Notes: generated by a model not told the origin, from the letters alone. A stretch of DNA of 64,000 nucleotides from JAJPGZ01 sp038229295 (GCA_038229295.1 JBBROO010000011.1:1-64000), one strand, 5' to 3'; counted from the first letter of the stretch, positions 32,614 through 41,607 are shown. Program-made: numbers and translations.

Positions 32614-34860
32614 TTAACCAATGCTAAACGCGAGCTCCTTGCAGCGCGGCATATCTAGTTTGCCGGAAGCGAGCAATGGAATCGCTTCGACGCGGCAAAC
32701 TTTTTTTGGAATCCACAAATTGGGAACGCCGGCTTCGTTGAGCTTTGGGCGCAACTGCGCAAGATCGACATCGACAGCCGCGAGCAGCACGACCGCTTCG
32801 CCTTTCGATTCGTCAGTCACGCCCACCACCGCGATGACGCGTTCCGATTGCCCGTCGAGGTCGAGCGCGGCGATGATTTTTTGTTCGAGCGCCTCATGCG
32901 GCACCATCTCGCCGCCGATCTTGGAGAAGCGCGAGAGACGTCCTTCGATGTAAAGAAACCCGTCTTCATCAAATCGCCCGATGTCGCCAGTCTTGAACCA
33001 TCCATCGCGCAAAACTTCAGCGGTGCGCTCCGGATCGTTCAGATAACCTTCGAAAATATTCGGCCCGCGCAACCAGAGCATGCCCGTTTCGTGCAGCGAT
33101 AACTTGCGGTCCGTTTCCGGTTCGCGGATTTCCGCGGCGATGCCGGGCGCCATTTTTCCGACCGAACCAACTCGGCTCGATGGCTGAACGGGATCGCCCG
33201 GCTTCTTTGGTTCCGGGTCCGGCAGATTGACGCTGACGACCGGCGACGTTTCCGTTAGGCCATAGCCTTCGAAAACGTGCTTATGGAATTTTGCTTCGAA
33301 ACTTTCGGCAAGATCGAGAGGAAGTTTTTCGGCGCCGGTGATGATGAGGCGCAGACTTTGGAATTGTTCCAGCTCGGCTTTGCGCAGATAGCCGCGGAGA
33401 AAAGTGGGCGCCGCGAGCAACAGCGTCAGTTTGTACTTGTCGATCAAAGCGGCGTTCTTCGCCGACTCGAGCGGGTTCGGTGTTGTCACGATGCGCACGC
33501 CTTCGATGAGCGGATACCAAAGTGTAACGGTCGAGCCGAAGCTGTGAAAAAATGGAAGCGACGCGAGGATGGCGTCATCCGGTTTGGCATCGAGGAGCGC
33601 GGTGAATTGCGAGACGTTGCCGAGAAGATTGCGATGGCTGAGGACAACGCCTTTGGGATCGCCGGAACTGCCGCTGGTGAAAAGCAGCACCGCTTCTTTG
33701 TGACCGCCTTTCTTCGGAATCCGCAGAAGCCGCATAAGCAAACTGGCTGGCGCTAAGATCGACATCGACCACCAAAAAATAATCGATCGCTTCAACTGCG
33801 GCATCAGCTCGTCTAATGTCAGGACGCGTTCCGGCCATGGAAAATCGCCGAGCCGCTGAATAAACGGCGTCGCGGAAATGGCGACGCGAATGTTCGCGCG
33901 TTTGCAGGATGATTCGATGGCCGCGCGGCCGCTGGTGAAGTTAAGGCCGACCGGAATTTTTCCGGCGAGTGTGACCGCGAGGTTCGCGATGACGGCGCCT
34001 TTGCTCGCCGGCAAGACGATAGCAATTCGTTCGTCGTTCGGAAATTCTTTGCGCAGATGGCGGCTCAACGCGGCCGCGGCGCCGAGCAATTTCGAGCGAC
34101 TCAGCGCGCTGTGATCAAGTCCATCTACAACGGCCGTGGCGAAAGGTTTTCGTTTCAATCCGCGCATGCAACCTTCGGCAAGATGTCGATCTAACGACGG
34201 TCGCCGGCTAAAACAATACTCACCGAGCTTGAGCAATTCTTCGCGAACGGTCGCGACGTTCGCTTCGGCAGCGGCAATTGGTTTGCCGAAGGCGACGGAG
34301 ACGCGATACGGAATTTGCGTCGGCCATTTCCGAAAAAACTTTCCGCCTTGGAACGAAAACATGGAGCCCCAGAGTTGATCGAGCCAAACGGGAACGACTG
34401 GCGCGTCGGCCTGGCGCGCGATTAACTCATAGCCGCGTTGCAGACGCAGCAATGTGCCGGAGCGCGTGAGTTGACCTTCCGGGAAAAGACAGACGATGTC
34501 GCCGGCGCGAATTTGTTCGGCGGCGAGTCGGACCGCTTCTTTGGCGCGACGGGGGCTAATCGGGATGCAGCCGGCCAAACGCAAAATTGGCTGCAAAATT
34601 TTATTTCGATAAAAACTTTCATCGACAATGTAGCGAACTCGTCGTGGGCAAGCGAGTTGCAGGACGATCGCGTCCACAAACGAAATGTGGTTAGGCAGGA
34701 GGAGGAAGCCGCCCGCTGGCAATCGTTCTTGACCGAACGTGATTACTCGATACACGATTCGCGCAATCAAAAGAGCGAAAAAATAAAAAGTGCGCTGACC
34801 GTGTGAAGAACTGTTCACGTTATGATTTACAATCGGTGCGGCGCTAACTGCAATCGGCAA
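32614..34860 (-). CDS. fused acyltransferase / acyl-ACP synthetase (Aas-like)
   Basis: About 748 residues from TTG 34860; a GTG at 34818 would remove 14 poorly conserved residues. The N-terminal PlsC acyltransferase has NHISFVD (HxxxxD, residues 58-63) and FPEGQLTRSG. An adenylate-forming domain follows, with FTSGSSGDPKGVVLSHRNLL, EGYGLTETSPVVS and GWFKTGDIGRFDEDGFLYIEGR. The architecture is that of Aas, which re-acylates lysophospholipid (2-acyl-GPE) using fatty acid activated on ACP at the inner membrane. No transporter LplT is fused, but the divergently transcribed neighbour is an MFS permease. Family confident, exact substrate inferred. Confidence 0.88.
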   Translation of the reverse strand: MPIAVSAAPIVNHNVNSSSHGQRTFYFFALLIARIVYRVITFGQERLPAGGFLLLPNHISFVDAIVLQLACPRRVRYIVDESFYRNKILQPILRLAGCIPISPRRAKEAVRLAAEQIRAGDIVCLFPEGQLTRSGTLLRLQRGYELIARQADAPVVPVWLDQLWGSMFSFQGGKFFRKWPTQIPYRVSVAFGKPIAAAEANVATVREELLKLGEYCFSRRPSLDRHLAEGCMRGLKRKPFATAVVDGLDHSALSRSKLLGAAAALSRHLRKEFPNDERIAIVLPASKGAVIANLAVTLAGKIPVGLNFTSGRAAIESSCKRANIRVAISATPFIQRLGDFPWPERVLTLDELMPQLKRSIIFWWSMSILAPASLLMRLLRIPKKGGHKEAVLLFTSGSSGDPKGVVLSHRNLLGNVSQFTALLDAKPDDAILASLPFFHSFGSTVTLWYPLIEGVRIVTTPNPLESAKNAALIDKYKLTLLLAAPTFLRGYLRKAELEQFQSLRLIITGAEKLPLDLAESFEAKFHKHVFEGYGLTETSPVVSVNLPDPEPKKPGDPVQPSSRVGSVGKMAPGIAAEIREPETDRKLSLHETGMLWLRGPNIFEGYLNDPERTAEVLRDGWFKTGDIGRFDEDGFLYIEGRLSRFSKIGGEMVPHEALEQKIIAALDLDGQSERVIAVVGVTDESKGEAVVLLAAVDVDLAQLRPKLNEAGVPNLWIPKKVCRVEAIPLLASGKLDMPRCKELAFSIG

Positions 34861-34866
34861 TTGTTG

Positions 34867-34880
34867 GCAAGATCGACATG
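34867..34880 (+). repeat. iterated motif copy supplying the MFS start codon
   Basis: GCAAGATCGACATG: the terminal ATG is the start of the MFS transporter gene. No ribosome-binding site is visible upstream. Confidence 0.85.
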
Positions 34881-36128
34881 ACGAAGCCGCAAGCCGCCGC
34901 GCGTTCCGCGCTATTGTTGCTCCTCGGCATCAATCTTTTCAATTACATCGACCGGCAGGTGCTGGCCGCGCTCGAGCCAGATATCCGCGCGACGTTTTTT
35001 GCGATCGGCGATCCGAACGCGATGTGGAAAACGGGTTTACTCGGCGACGCGTTTCTCGTTAGCTACATGATCAGCGCGCCGATTCTTGGATTTCTGGCGG
35101 ACAGATTTTCGCGCTGGGTCATCATCGGCGTGGCGGTGATTTTGTGGAGCCTGGCCAGCGGCGCGTCGGGTTTAGCGGGAAGCTTCGTTATTCTTTTCAT
35201 CACCCGAATTTTTGTCGGAATCGGTGAGGGCGGATATGGGCCAGCGGCGCCGACAATTTTGGCGGATCTTTTCCCGATTGCGACACGCGGCCGCATCATG
35301 GCGATTTTTTGCGCCGCCATTCCCGTCGGCAGCGCGCTCGGATATGTCTTGGGCGGCTTGATTGGCGCGCATATCGGCTGGCGTTGGGCTTTCTACATGG
35401 TCGCGCCACCAGGTTTGCTTTTGGGCATGATTTGTTTTTGGCAACACGACCCGCGCATCGCGGGCGAGCGCCTTGTGCGAAAAACGAAGAGTCGTTTGCA
35501 GGATTACTTGTCGCTTTTTCGCACGCGCTCTTACGTCATTAATACGATTGGGCAAACTACCGCGACGTTCGTCATTGGCGGATTGGGATTTTGGATTCCG
35601 GCCTATCTGCGCTTTCGTAATCAAAGTCCGGCCGGCGGAATGGCGATCTTTGGTGGGATCACAGTGGTCGCGGGTCTTGTCTCGACATTGCTCGGCGGAA
35701 TTGTCGCCGATAAAATGCGGCCACGCTTTCCGGGCTCGTACTTTCTTGTTTCCGGAATCGGAATGATCATTGCCTGTCCGGTTTTCATTGCCAGTCTTTA
35801 CATTCCATTTCCGGCGGCGTGGGTCGCGATGTTCGTCGCCATCTTTTTCTTGTTCTTAAATACTGGCCCGTCGAACACCGCGCTGGCGAACGTTTCATTG
35901 CCTGGAGTGCGCGCGACGGCGTTCGCCTTGAATATTTTGATCATTCATGCGCTCGGCGATGTGCCCGCGTTTCCCGCGATCGGCTACATCGGCGGGCATA
36001 CCGACATGCGAGTCGCATTCCTTTTTGTGTCGGGAATGATCTTCGTGTCTGGCGTCGTCTGGTTGTTCGGCGCAAAATATCTCGCGGCCGATACCGCTGC
36101 AGTCGAAGCGGCGAGCGCGAAGACGTAG
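34878..36128 (+). CDS. major facilitator superfamily transporter (spinster-like)
   Basis: 416 residues with 12 predicted membrane helices. NLFNYIDRQVLAALEPDI at the first helix and the loop GFLADRFSRWVIIGVAVILWSLASGASGLA (MFS motif A region) resemble Spns/spinster-type and hexuronate-type MFS proteins. The substrate is unknown; vicinity to the Aas-like gene might suggest a lipid-related cargo, but this is only positional. ATG at 34878 lies inside the iterated motif. The stop TAG is fused with another motif copy (36126-36139), then a strong terminator follows. Confidence 0.88.
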   Translation: MTKPQAAARSALLLLLGINLFNYIDRQVLAALEPDIRATFFAIGDPNAMWKTGLLGDAFLVSYMISAPILGFLADRFSRWVIIGVAVILWSLASGASGLAGSFVILFITRIFVGIGEGGYGPAAPTILADLFPIATRGRIMAIFCAAIPVGSALGYVLGGLIGAHIGWRWAFYMVAPPGLLLGMICFWQHDPRIAGERLVRKTKSRLQDYLSLFRTRSYVINTIGQTTATFVIGGLGFWIPAYLRFRNQSPAGGMAIFGGITVVAGLVSTLLGGIVADKMRPRFPGSYFLVSGIGMIIACPVFIASLYIPFPAAWVAMFVAIFFLFLNTGPSNTALANVSLPGVRATAFALNILIIHALGDVPAFPAIGYIGGHTDMRVAFLFVSGMIFVSGVVWLFGAKYLAADTAAVEAASAKT

Positions 36129-36140
36129 ATGTCGATCTAA

Positions 36141-36181
36141 CAAAAAACCGCAGGAACATTTGCATATTCCTGCGGCTTTCT
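36141..36181. terminator. bidirectional rho-independent terminator
   Basis: CCGCAGGAA (36147-36155) pairs perfectly with TTCCTGCGG (36166-36174), with an A-run before and a T-rich tail after. It sits between the convergent ends of the MFS and PRC-barrel genes, so it can end transcription from both sides. Confidence 0.88.
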
Positions 36182-36229
36182 TGTTAGGCCGGTAAAATAC
36201 CCGACCTAAAGTTTTTTAGATTTGCTGAA

Positions 36230-37186
36230 TTACGGAGTGGCGCTTGGCTCGCTTGTCGAACCTTCTTCAGTCGTGGTGCTGGTCTTCGACTTCTTGGTCT
36301 TGCCCGGACTGGAGGCAGTTTCCGATGTCGTTGTTTCCTCGGATTTCGAACTCTTGGCCGCTTCACCGTGATGATGCGTGGAAGGCGAAGCCGAAGATGT
36401 CGCCTCGGTCTTGCTCTTGACGCTGCTGCTCGTCGTGGACTCGCCGTGCTTGCTCTTCGTCGAAGCTCCCGCACTGGCGCTGGCGCTCGCTGCCGGACTG
36501 GCGGACGCGCTCGCCGAAGCAGACGCGATCGGCGACGCAGTTGCCGAAGGCGAAACGGATGGCGTCGCCATGGGCGACATACTTGCAGAAGGAGAAGCGC
36601 TCGCACTTGCGGAAACGCTCGCAGCCGGCGACGCAGTCGCCGTTGTCGATGTACCGTAACCCGTGCTCGTATTTGTCCCCGTTGTCGTCGAAGTCGTTCC
36701 TGTGGTCGCGCTGCCGGAAACTCCGACGCCGATGCCACTGGAGGAGCTCACTCCATAATAAGAGTTCACATTGTTGATGTAACCGGACGAGGAATATTCG
36801 TTGATGCGCGAATATTCAAACGCCGGTGCGCTGTAGATTTTTTCCTTCTCGATTCGCACGGTGACGACGCGCGGATCCGATCCGACAGAATAAACCGACC
36901 ACGGAACCGCCACGGTTTTGGCGCTGCCGGTCAACCGACTGGTCGTGCCGCCGGTCGAAAGAACGGTGTAAGCCATGCACCCGGTGTTGCGATCCAACAC
37001 GACATCTTTGATCGTGCCGATGTCTTCACCCTGCGACGACTTCACTGTCGTTCCGATGATTTTGCTGCTTTCGATGTAACCAGTCGATGTGCTGGTGGTA
37101 GATGTGCTTTGGGTTTGAGCGTGCAACGGAACAACGGCCAGACCCAAAACGGCCGCGATTGTTCCGAATAGAAGAGATAATTTCAT
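36230..37186 (-). CDS. secreted PRC-barrel domain protein with long Ser/Ala-rich tail
   Basis: 318 residues. Signal peptide (MKLSLLFGTIAAVLGLAVVPLHA), then a PRC-barrel domain (about 40-125): SKIIGTTVKSSQGEDIGTIKDVVLDRNTGCMAYTVLSTGG ... AVPWSVYSVG. The remaining ~190 residues are low-complexity Ser/Ala/Thr/Pro repeats with SASASPSASMSP-like units, then Lys/Ser/Thr-rich sequence. PRC barrels bind partners in RNA processing, photosynthesis and stress proteins; the exported form suggests an envelope stress function, which is inference. The repetitive DNA at 36400-36720 could vary in length. Confidence 0.85.
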   Translation of the reverse strand: MKLSLLFGTIAAVLGLAVVPLHAQTQSTSTTSTSTGYIESSKIIGTTVKSSQGEDIGTIKDVVLDRNTGCMAYTVLSTGGTTSRLTGSAKTVAVPWSVYSVGSDPRVVTVRIEKEKIYSAPAFEYSRINEYSSSGYINNVNSYYGVSSSSGIGVGVSGSATTGTTSTTTGTNTSTGYGTSTTATASPAASVSASASASPSASMSPMATPSVSPSATASPIASASASASASPAASASASAGASTKSKHGESTTSSSVKSKTEATSSASPSTHHHGEAAKSSKSEETTTSETASSPGKTKKSKTSTTTEEGSTSEPSATP

Positions 37187-37290
37187 ATGTTTGTAATAAG
37201 ACGGAAAAAGGTTCTACGTTATTCAGAACCCACCGAAAGTGTTTCGTTAGGAAACGCCACTTTGGATGTGGCTAACAAAAACAAACGCGT

Positions 37291-39153
37291 TTAGAGAGCG
37301 CTGCCGTGAGCGTCGAGGTGCACGTCGTAGTCGTTCGCTTGCGCGAGAGCTTGCGCCGCTTCTTGGGCGTGGCCGCTCTTCATTAAAAGTTGGCTAAGCA
37401 ATTGCCAGCTTTCGGCACGATACCATTCCGTCGCCAGACAATGTTCGAGCTCCTTGATTGCCGCCGATGTCGATCCTGCTTCATCGAGCACTTTGATATA
37501 ACGCTTTTCGATCGACCAATCGGCCGGTCCGGTCCGCGCCGCCAAACGCATTCGCATTAGATCGGCGCGGCCATGTTCTTTGTTCTCGAGCACGGCCAGA
37601 AGTTCGTTCGCGCGCGCATCAACGATCGGCATCTGCGTTGCACGCATGAGCAGATCGCGCGCGGTCTTAAAATCATTTTCCTTCAATGCTACGGCCGCCA
37701 GGTTCAGCACCGCCAATGGTTGATCGGGTTCCTTGCGTAATGCCGCTTGTAGGTGGTTTTTCGCCAGGTCGAGCTGGTTCTCACTCAACTCAAGTCCTCC
37801 GAGATTAATTAGCATCCGCGCCGAGTTCCCACCGTTTGCAATCGTCCGCTCTAAAAACGTGCGCTGGTCCTTCCAATCGAAAGTGCGAATAAATGTGCGA
37901 GCTCCCAGGAAAACGCACCACATCGTCGCTAAGATCGACATCGTTATCCAAGTCGTTCGCGAGATTTGCCTTCGCTCCGCAAGATCGACAATCGCCACCG
38001 TTGCCCCGAGAAAAAGGAATGCCGAAGGAACGTATATCCAATGTTCCGCCACCGCCGCGTTCAGCAACCAAATTCCGCTGATGGGCAGATAACTGATTCC
38101 GGCCAAAACCAGCAGCGCAAAAACTAACGGATTCTGTTTGCGCGCGCGCACCGCCCAGAAAATAACGAGCGCGATGAGAACAGCGCCGAGAAGTGTCTGC
38201 AATTCTCGCCACGCCGGTGCGTTCGCCCTTTCATCGCTGGCGCCGTTCGTCAGTGGATCAACTTGTCGGTCCATGTGGAGATTGAGCGGCAAGACAATGA
38301 GTCCCGCGTATTCTGCGAATGCGCGCGCGACGGTGATCGGTCGAACACTTAGAGGTGGCGATGTTCGCGCGACGGGCGCTGGATTATGTTCGGCCCAGTG
38401 GCGCAAGCTGAAATAAATTCCGCCGACAAGGATCGCAACGATGGCCAGTCGGCCGAGTGCGCCCCATTTGCGTTTCAAAGCTAACGTTGCGATCGACGTC
38501 GCGAGAAAAATAAAACCGCTTTCTTTGCTGAGCGCGCTGAGAAGAAAAAAAACACCCGCGCCGAAAATCCACAGCAGCGCAACGGCTCCTTTCAAGCGGG
38601 TGGCGCGCAGGACCAAGTATCCCCCGATGAAACCGAAAGTGGCGGCAAGCGGGTCAGCCAACCCCGAAACGTAAACGACCGCCGCGCTATGCACCGGATG
38701 CATCGTCCAAACCAAAGTTGCCGCCAGCGCGATCCAGCGCCGCTTTGGCGATTCCATTTCGAACGCGAGCAAGAATTCTTCGGCAAAAAGAAAGAGCCCG
38801 ATGGCGGCAGCGACGTGAAAAACGATGTTCGTTAGGTGATAGCCGGCGGGTTGAAATGCGCAGATCGCGTAGACGATTGTGTAAACGAAACGTTGCAGCG
38901 GCCGGTAGAAATCGGACGCGGTTGCATCGACGAAGAGAAAGTGATTAAAGCCTTCTGGAATAAGGCGCCAGCTTCGGATGAGCGGATCGCGCAGGACGAG
39001 CGCGGTATCGTCCCAGACAAATCCATCGCGCAGCGCCGGTGCGTAGATTGTTAGGACGGCGGCAATGATGAGGAGAAAGGGAATGATTTTCTTCACGGAC
39101 AAAACGGATTGGACAGAATCAACAAAATGCGCGTCTAAGTTGCGAGTCTCCAT
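37291..39153 (-). CDS. TMTC-like membrane protein with C-terminal TPR repeats
   Basis: Start chosen at ATG 39151-39153 (METRNLD); an upstream start at 39207 is possible. About 620 residues: some ten membrane helices with luminal loops GFVWDDTALVLRDP and DFYRPLQRFVYTI, typical of TMTC/O-mannosyltransferase-like proteins, followed by TPR repeats (ARMLINLGGLELSENQLDLAKNHLQAALRKEPDQPLAVLNLA and more). GT-C type glycosyl transfer at the membrane is a reasonable inference; the DD-type acidic pair WDD is present. The start codon overlaps that of the divergent L,D-transpeptidase gene. Confidence 0.8.
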   Translation of the reverse strand: METRNLDAHFVDSVQSVLSVKKIIPFLLIIAAVLTIYAPALRDGFVWDDTALVLRDPLIRSWRLIPEGFNHFLFVDATASDFYRPLQRFVYTIVYAICAFQPAGYHLTNIVFHVAAAIGLFLFAEEFLLAFEMESPKRRWIALAATLVWTMHPVHSAAVVYVSGLADPLAATFGFIGGYLVLRATRLKGAVALLWIFGAGVFFLLSALSKESGFIFLATSIATLALKRKWGALGRLAIVAILVGGIYFSLRHWAEHNPAPVARTSPPLSVRPITVARAFAEYAGLIVLPLNLHMDRQVDPLTNGASDERANAPAWRELQTLLGAVLIALVIFWAVRARKQNPLVFALLVLAGISYLPISGIWLLNAAVAEHWIYVPSAFLFLGATVAIVDLAERRQISRTTWITMSILATMWCVFLGARTFIRTFDWKDQRTFLERTIANGGNSARMLINLGGLELSENQLDLAKNHLQAALRKEPDQPLAVLNLAAVALKENDFKTARDLLMRATQMPIVDARANELLAVLENKEHGRADLMRMRLAARTGPADWSIEKRYIKVLDEAGSTSAAIKELEHCLATEWYRAESWQLLSQLLMKSGHAQEAAQALAQANDYDVHLDAHGSAL

Positions 39154-39164
39154 GTCGATCTTGC
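39151..39164. repeat. iterated motif copy containing both divergent start codons
   Basis: The sequence CATGTCGATCTTGC holds ATG on the plus strand (39152-39154, L,D-transpeptidase) and ATG on the minus strand (39153-39151, TMTC-like protein), overlapping in CATG. The motif thus serves as the start region of two divergent genes at once. Confidence 0.75.
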
Positions 39165-39934
39165 CCCGAACAATTATTTTCGCGCTCGCCGCCGCCATCG
39201 GAAGCACTGCTTATGCCGAAGGCGTGCCGGATAATTGCACGCAACTCATCGTCGCCATCGCGCCGACTTGGGACTCCATGCACGGACATCTCCAGTTATT
39301 CGAGCGGACTCGCGGCGGTCCCTGGAGTTCCGTTAGCGCGCCCGTGCCGGTGCTTTTCGGAAAAAGCGGGGTTGCCTGGGGTAGCGGCCTCGCCGGCCAA
39401 AACGAGCGCGGTCTTAAAAAGAAAGAGCGCGACGGACGGGCGCCAGCCGGAGTTTTCGAGCTCGGCAAGATATATACATATGACCCTCAGCTTCCTCCCG
39501 GAGCCGATTTTCCCTTCCATCAGGTAACGCGTGCGGATGCCTGGGTCGATGATGGCAACAGCCCAGATTACAATCGTTTTGTCACGATCGATCATCCGGA
39601 GAACCCGCCTCCTTGGTTCGAAAAACAGAAAATGCGGCATAACGATTTTGCTTATCGCTGGCTGGTCGAGATCCGACATAACTCCGATCCTCCCAAGCCC
39701 GGAGAGGGCAGCGCGATCTTTTTCCACATTCGCCGCGGGGTCGATCGACCCACAGCTGGGTGCACCACCATGGCGGAAAGCGATCTCGTTCGTTTAATTA
39801 CGTGGTTGCGTGCACCGCGTCATCCTTGTTATACGCTTCTGCCGCGGGCGGAGTATAACAACAAATGGGAAGGTTGGAATTTGCCGCCGCCAAATAAACT
39901 ACTAAACGAACAAAACTCACAAGCTGTCCGTTGA
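39152..39934 (+). CDS. exported L,D-transpeptidase (YkuD) family protein
   Basis: Start at ATG 39152 gives a good signal peptide (MSILPRTIIFALAAAIGSTAYA); an upstream ATG at 39065 would bury it. About 260 residues. The C-terminal active-site block HIRRGVDRPTAGCTTM carries His and the catalytic Cys of YkuD-type enzymes, and GRAPAGVFELGKIYTYDP together with RWLVEIRHNSDPP fits the same fold. It should form 3-3 peptidoglycan crosslinks, attach proteins, or act on a related amide. The start codon overlaps that of the divergent gene. Confidence 0.8.
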   Translation: MSILPRTIIFALAAAIGSTAYAEGVPDNCTQLIVAIAPTWDSMHGHLQLFERTRGGPWSSVSAPVPVLFGKSGVAWGSGLAGQNERGLKKKERDGRAPAGVFELGKIYTYDPQLPPGADFPFHQVTRADAWVDDGNSPDYNRFVTIDHPENPPPWFEKQKMRHNDFAYRWLVEIRHNSDPPKPGEGSAIFFHIRRGVDRPTAGCTTMAESDLVRLITWLRAPRHPCYTLLPRAEYNNKWEGWNLPPPNKLLNEQNSQAVR

Positions 39935-39958
39935 TATTCGTTAACCCCTGCGTAAACT
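39931..39958 (+). promoter_or_regulatory. sigma-70 type promoter of the AP2-like gene, near-leaderless
   Basis: TTGATA (39931-39936), 16 bases, TAAACT (39953-39958). ATG follows at 39968, so transcription would start about two or three bases ahead of it. The -35 overlaps the stop codon of the L,D-transpeptidase gene. Confidence 0.6.
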
Positions 39959-39967
39959 CCTCACCTC

Positions 39968-40270
39968 ATGCGACGACGTCCTAATCCAAATTCCGAATCC
40001 AACATTCGGAGAATCGACACAAAAAAGCGTGCGAAAAAACAGACGCACGGTTTTCAAGTTCACTTTCTGCGCGGTGTTACCGCGGTAACCAAGATGTTCA
40101 GTGACTCCATCTACGGCGGCAAAGAAGCCGCTCGGAGCGCTGCTCGGAAGTTCAAAAATTCCGCCATGCGGAATTTGGGGACGGCCAAATCTTCCAAGGG
40201 AAGATCGACATCTTCTTCGCGCCGCGGCGCCGCCGGCTCGCGCAAGAAAGCTTCGAAGCGGAAACGCTAG
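39968..40270 (+). CDS. small basic protein with an AP2/ERF-like domain
   Basis: 100 residues. The centre, HGFQVHFLRGVTAVTKMFSDSIYGGKEAARSAARKF, matches the pattern of bacterial and plant AP2/ERF-type DNA-binding domains (three strands, FSDxxYGGKEAAxxAA helix). N- and C-termini are rich in Lys, Arg and Ser, and the tail SSSRRGAAGSRKKASKRKR should bind nucleic acid non-specifically. A motif copy encodes GRSTSS near the tail. A nucleoid or transcription role is inferred. Its 3' end overlaps the convergent rsmA-Nudix gene by 4 bp. Confidence 0.65.
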   Translation: MRRRPNPNSESNIRRIDTKKRAKKQTHGFQVHFLRGVTAVTKMFSDSIYGGKEAARSAARKFKNSAMRNLGTAKSSKGRSTSSSRRGAAGSRKKASKRKR

Positions 40271-41607
40271 ACTGCGCCCAGCGCGCGGTAAGCTTTCCAG
40301 CATTCCACAAAGCCAGGCGCGAAATCGCCTGGCCGTGCTGCTATCCATCCCGTGACCACCGCGGGCGGGAAGAACGCACCTGTTTCGATTTCGCTCCGTT
40401 CCAGCGTGAATGCCCCGTTGTATCGACCGCGGTAGAGCCAGATGAACTCCTGCCCGGTTCGATCGGATGCCGGCAGTTTGACCATTCGCTCTAACGGAAC
40501 ATCGATCCCCAATTCTTCCTTCAGCTCCCGCGTCGCGGCAAAATCGTACTCTTCGCCCGCATTCACGTGGCCGGCCGCGCTCGAATCCCACACCAGTGGA
40601 TGTCGATCTTTCCAGCGCGACCGTTTTTGCAGAAAAATATCTCCTATTTCGTTGAAAATGAGGACATGGACGGCGCGATGACGCAAGTTATCCCCATGCA
40701 CTTGGCCTCGCGGCGCACTGCCGGTAACGCGGTCCGCTTCGTCGACCACAGAAAACTGTTCTGAATCCATTTTTTGCCGATCCACATCAGGAGTTGGCCG
40801 GATCGAATTGGTCAACTCGACCCATTGCGGCAACGCGAGTGCTTCGGCCCGCACGCGCGCATCAACTCCGAGCCGCGAAGCAATCGCGACCCAGTCTGAT
40901 GTTTCTTCGCGCAGTAATTTCCCCAGTTGCTTGCGGCGCTGCGAAAAACCGATTCGGACGAGATTAATGAACGTGCCAAAATCGCAATCCGGAAGTTCCG
41001 CGGCTTCGCGCGGCTGCAAGAGCACCGTCGCGGAATCAATCTCAGGCGCGGGAATAAAAACGCTCGCCGGAATCGTGCGCAGATATTTTATGCGATAGTG
41101 AAATTGCAGCTGGAGCGTGAGCGCGCCGTAATTTTTTGTCGATGGCGTCGCGGAGAGCCGCTCCGCCATTTCTTTCTGCAACATCAAAATTACGAGGGAA
41201 AACGGCGTCGGCGTCTCCAGGTAATGAAACAAAAGCTGACTCGCGATGTTGTAGGGAAGATTGCCCAGAAGTTTTACGCGCGGCTTTGCCAGCAGCGTAC
41301 GCACATCGAATTCGAGCGCGTCGCCATGCCACACTTCCAATCGCTCGTTCCTGAAACGAACGGACAAAAATTCCGCCAGGCGCGCGTCCTTCTCGATCGC
41401 GAGCACCTGTGCGCCCGTGGCGAGAATGAATTCTGTGAGCGCCCCGAGCCCGGGGCCAATTTCAACAACGTAATCGTCCGGAGTGAGGTTCGCTTGGGCG
41501 ACGATCCAACGGCCGAGATTTTGATCGTGCAGAAAATTTTGCCCGAGAGTTTTGACTGGGGTCACGCGAATTTCGCGGAGCGTCGAGGCAATCTCGGAGA
41601 GCTTCAT
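40267..41607 (-). CDS. rsmA: 16S rRNA adenine dimethyltransferase fused to a Nudix hydrolase
   Basis: 446 residues from ATG 41607 (MKLSEIASTLREI); an upstream ATG at 41676 adds unrelated sequence. Residues ~1-260 are RsmA/KsgA: KTLGQNFLHDQN, VEIGPGLGALTE (SAM-binding) and LGNLPYNIASQLL (catalytic NLPY), which dimethylates two adenines of helix 45 in 16S rRNA. Residues ~275-446 form a Nudix domain with GHVNAGEEYDFAATRELKEELGI (complete Gx5Ex7REUxEExGU box), plus HRAVHVLIFNEIGDIFLQKRS resembling YfcD/IPP-isomerase-type hydrolases. The two are joined in a single uninterrupted frame. Both active sites look intact. Confidence 0.93.
   Translation of the reverse strand: MKLSEIASTLREIRVTPVKTLGQNFLHDQNLGRWIVAQANLTPDDYVVEIGPGLGALTEFILATGAQVLAIEKDARLAEFLSVRFRNERLEVWHGDALEFDVRTLLAKPRVKLLGNLPYNIASQLLFHYLETPTPFSLVILMLQKEMAERLSATPSTKNYGALTLQLQFHYRIKYLRTIPASVFIPAPEIDSATVLLQPREAAELPDCDFGTFINLVRIGFSQRRKQLGKLLREETSDWVAIASRLGVDARVRAEALALPQWVELTNSIRPTPDVDRQKMDSEQFSVVDEADRVTGSAPRGQVHGDNLRHRAVHVLIFNEIGDIFLQKRSRWKDRHPLVWDSSAAGHVNAGEEYDFAATRELKEELGIDVPLERMVKLPASDRTGQEFIWLYRGRYNGAFTLERSEIETGAFFPPAVVTGWIAARPGDFAPGFVECWKAYRALGAV

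Noticed and set aside
36368..37171. Long open frame opposite the PRC-barrel gene, Arg-rich
   Set aside because: It is the antisense shadow of Ser/Ala-rich repeats; the opposite strand has a signal peptide and a recognisable domain.
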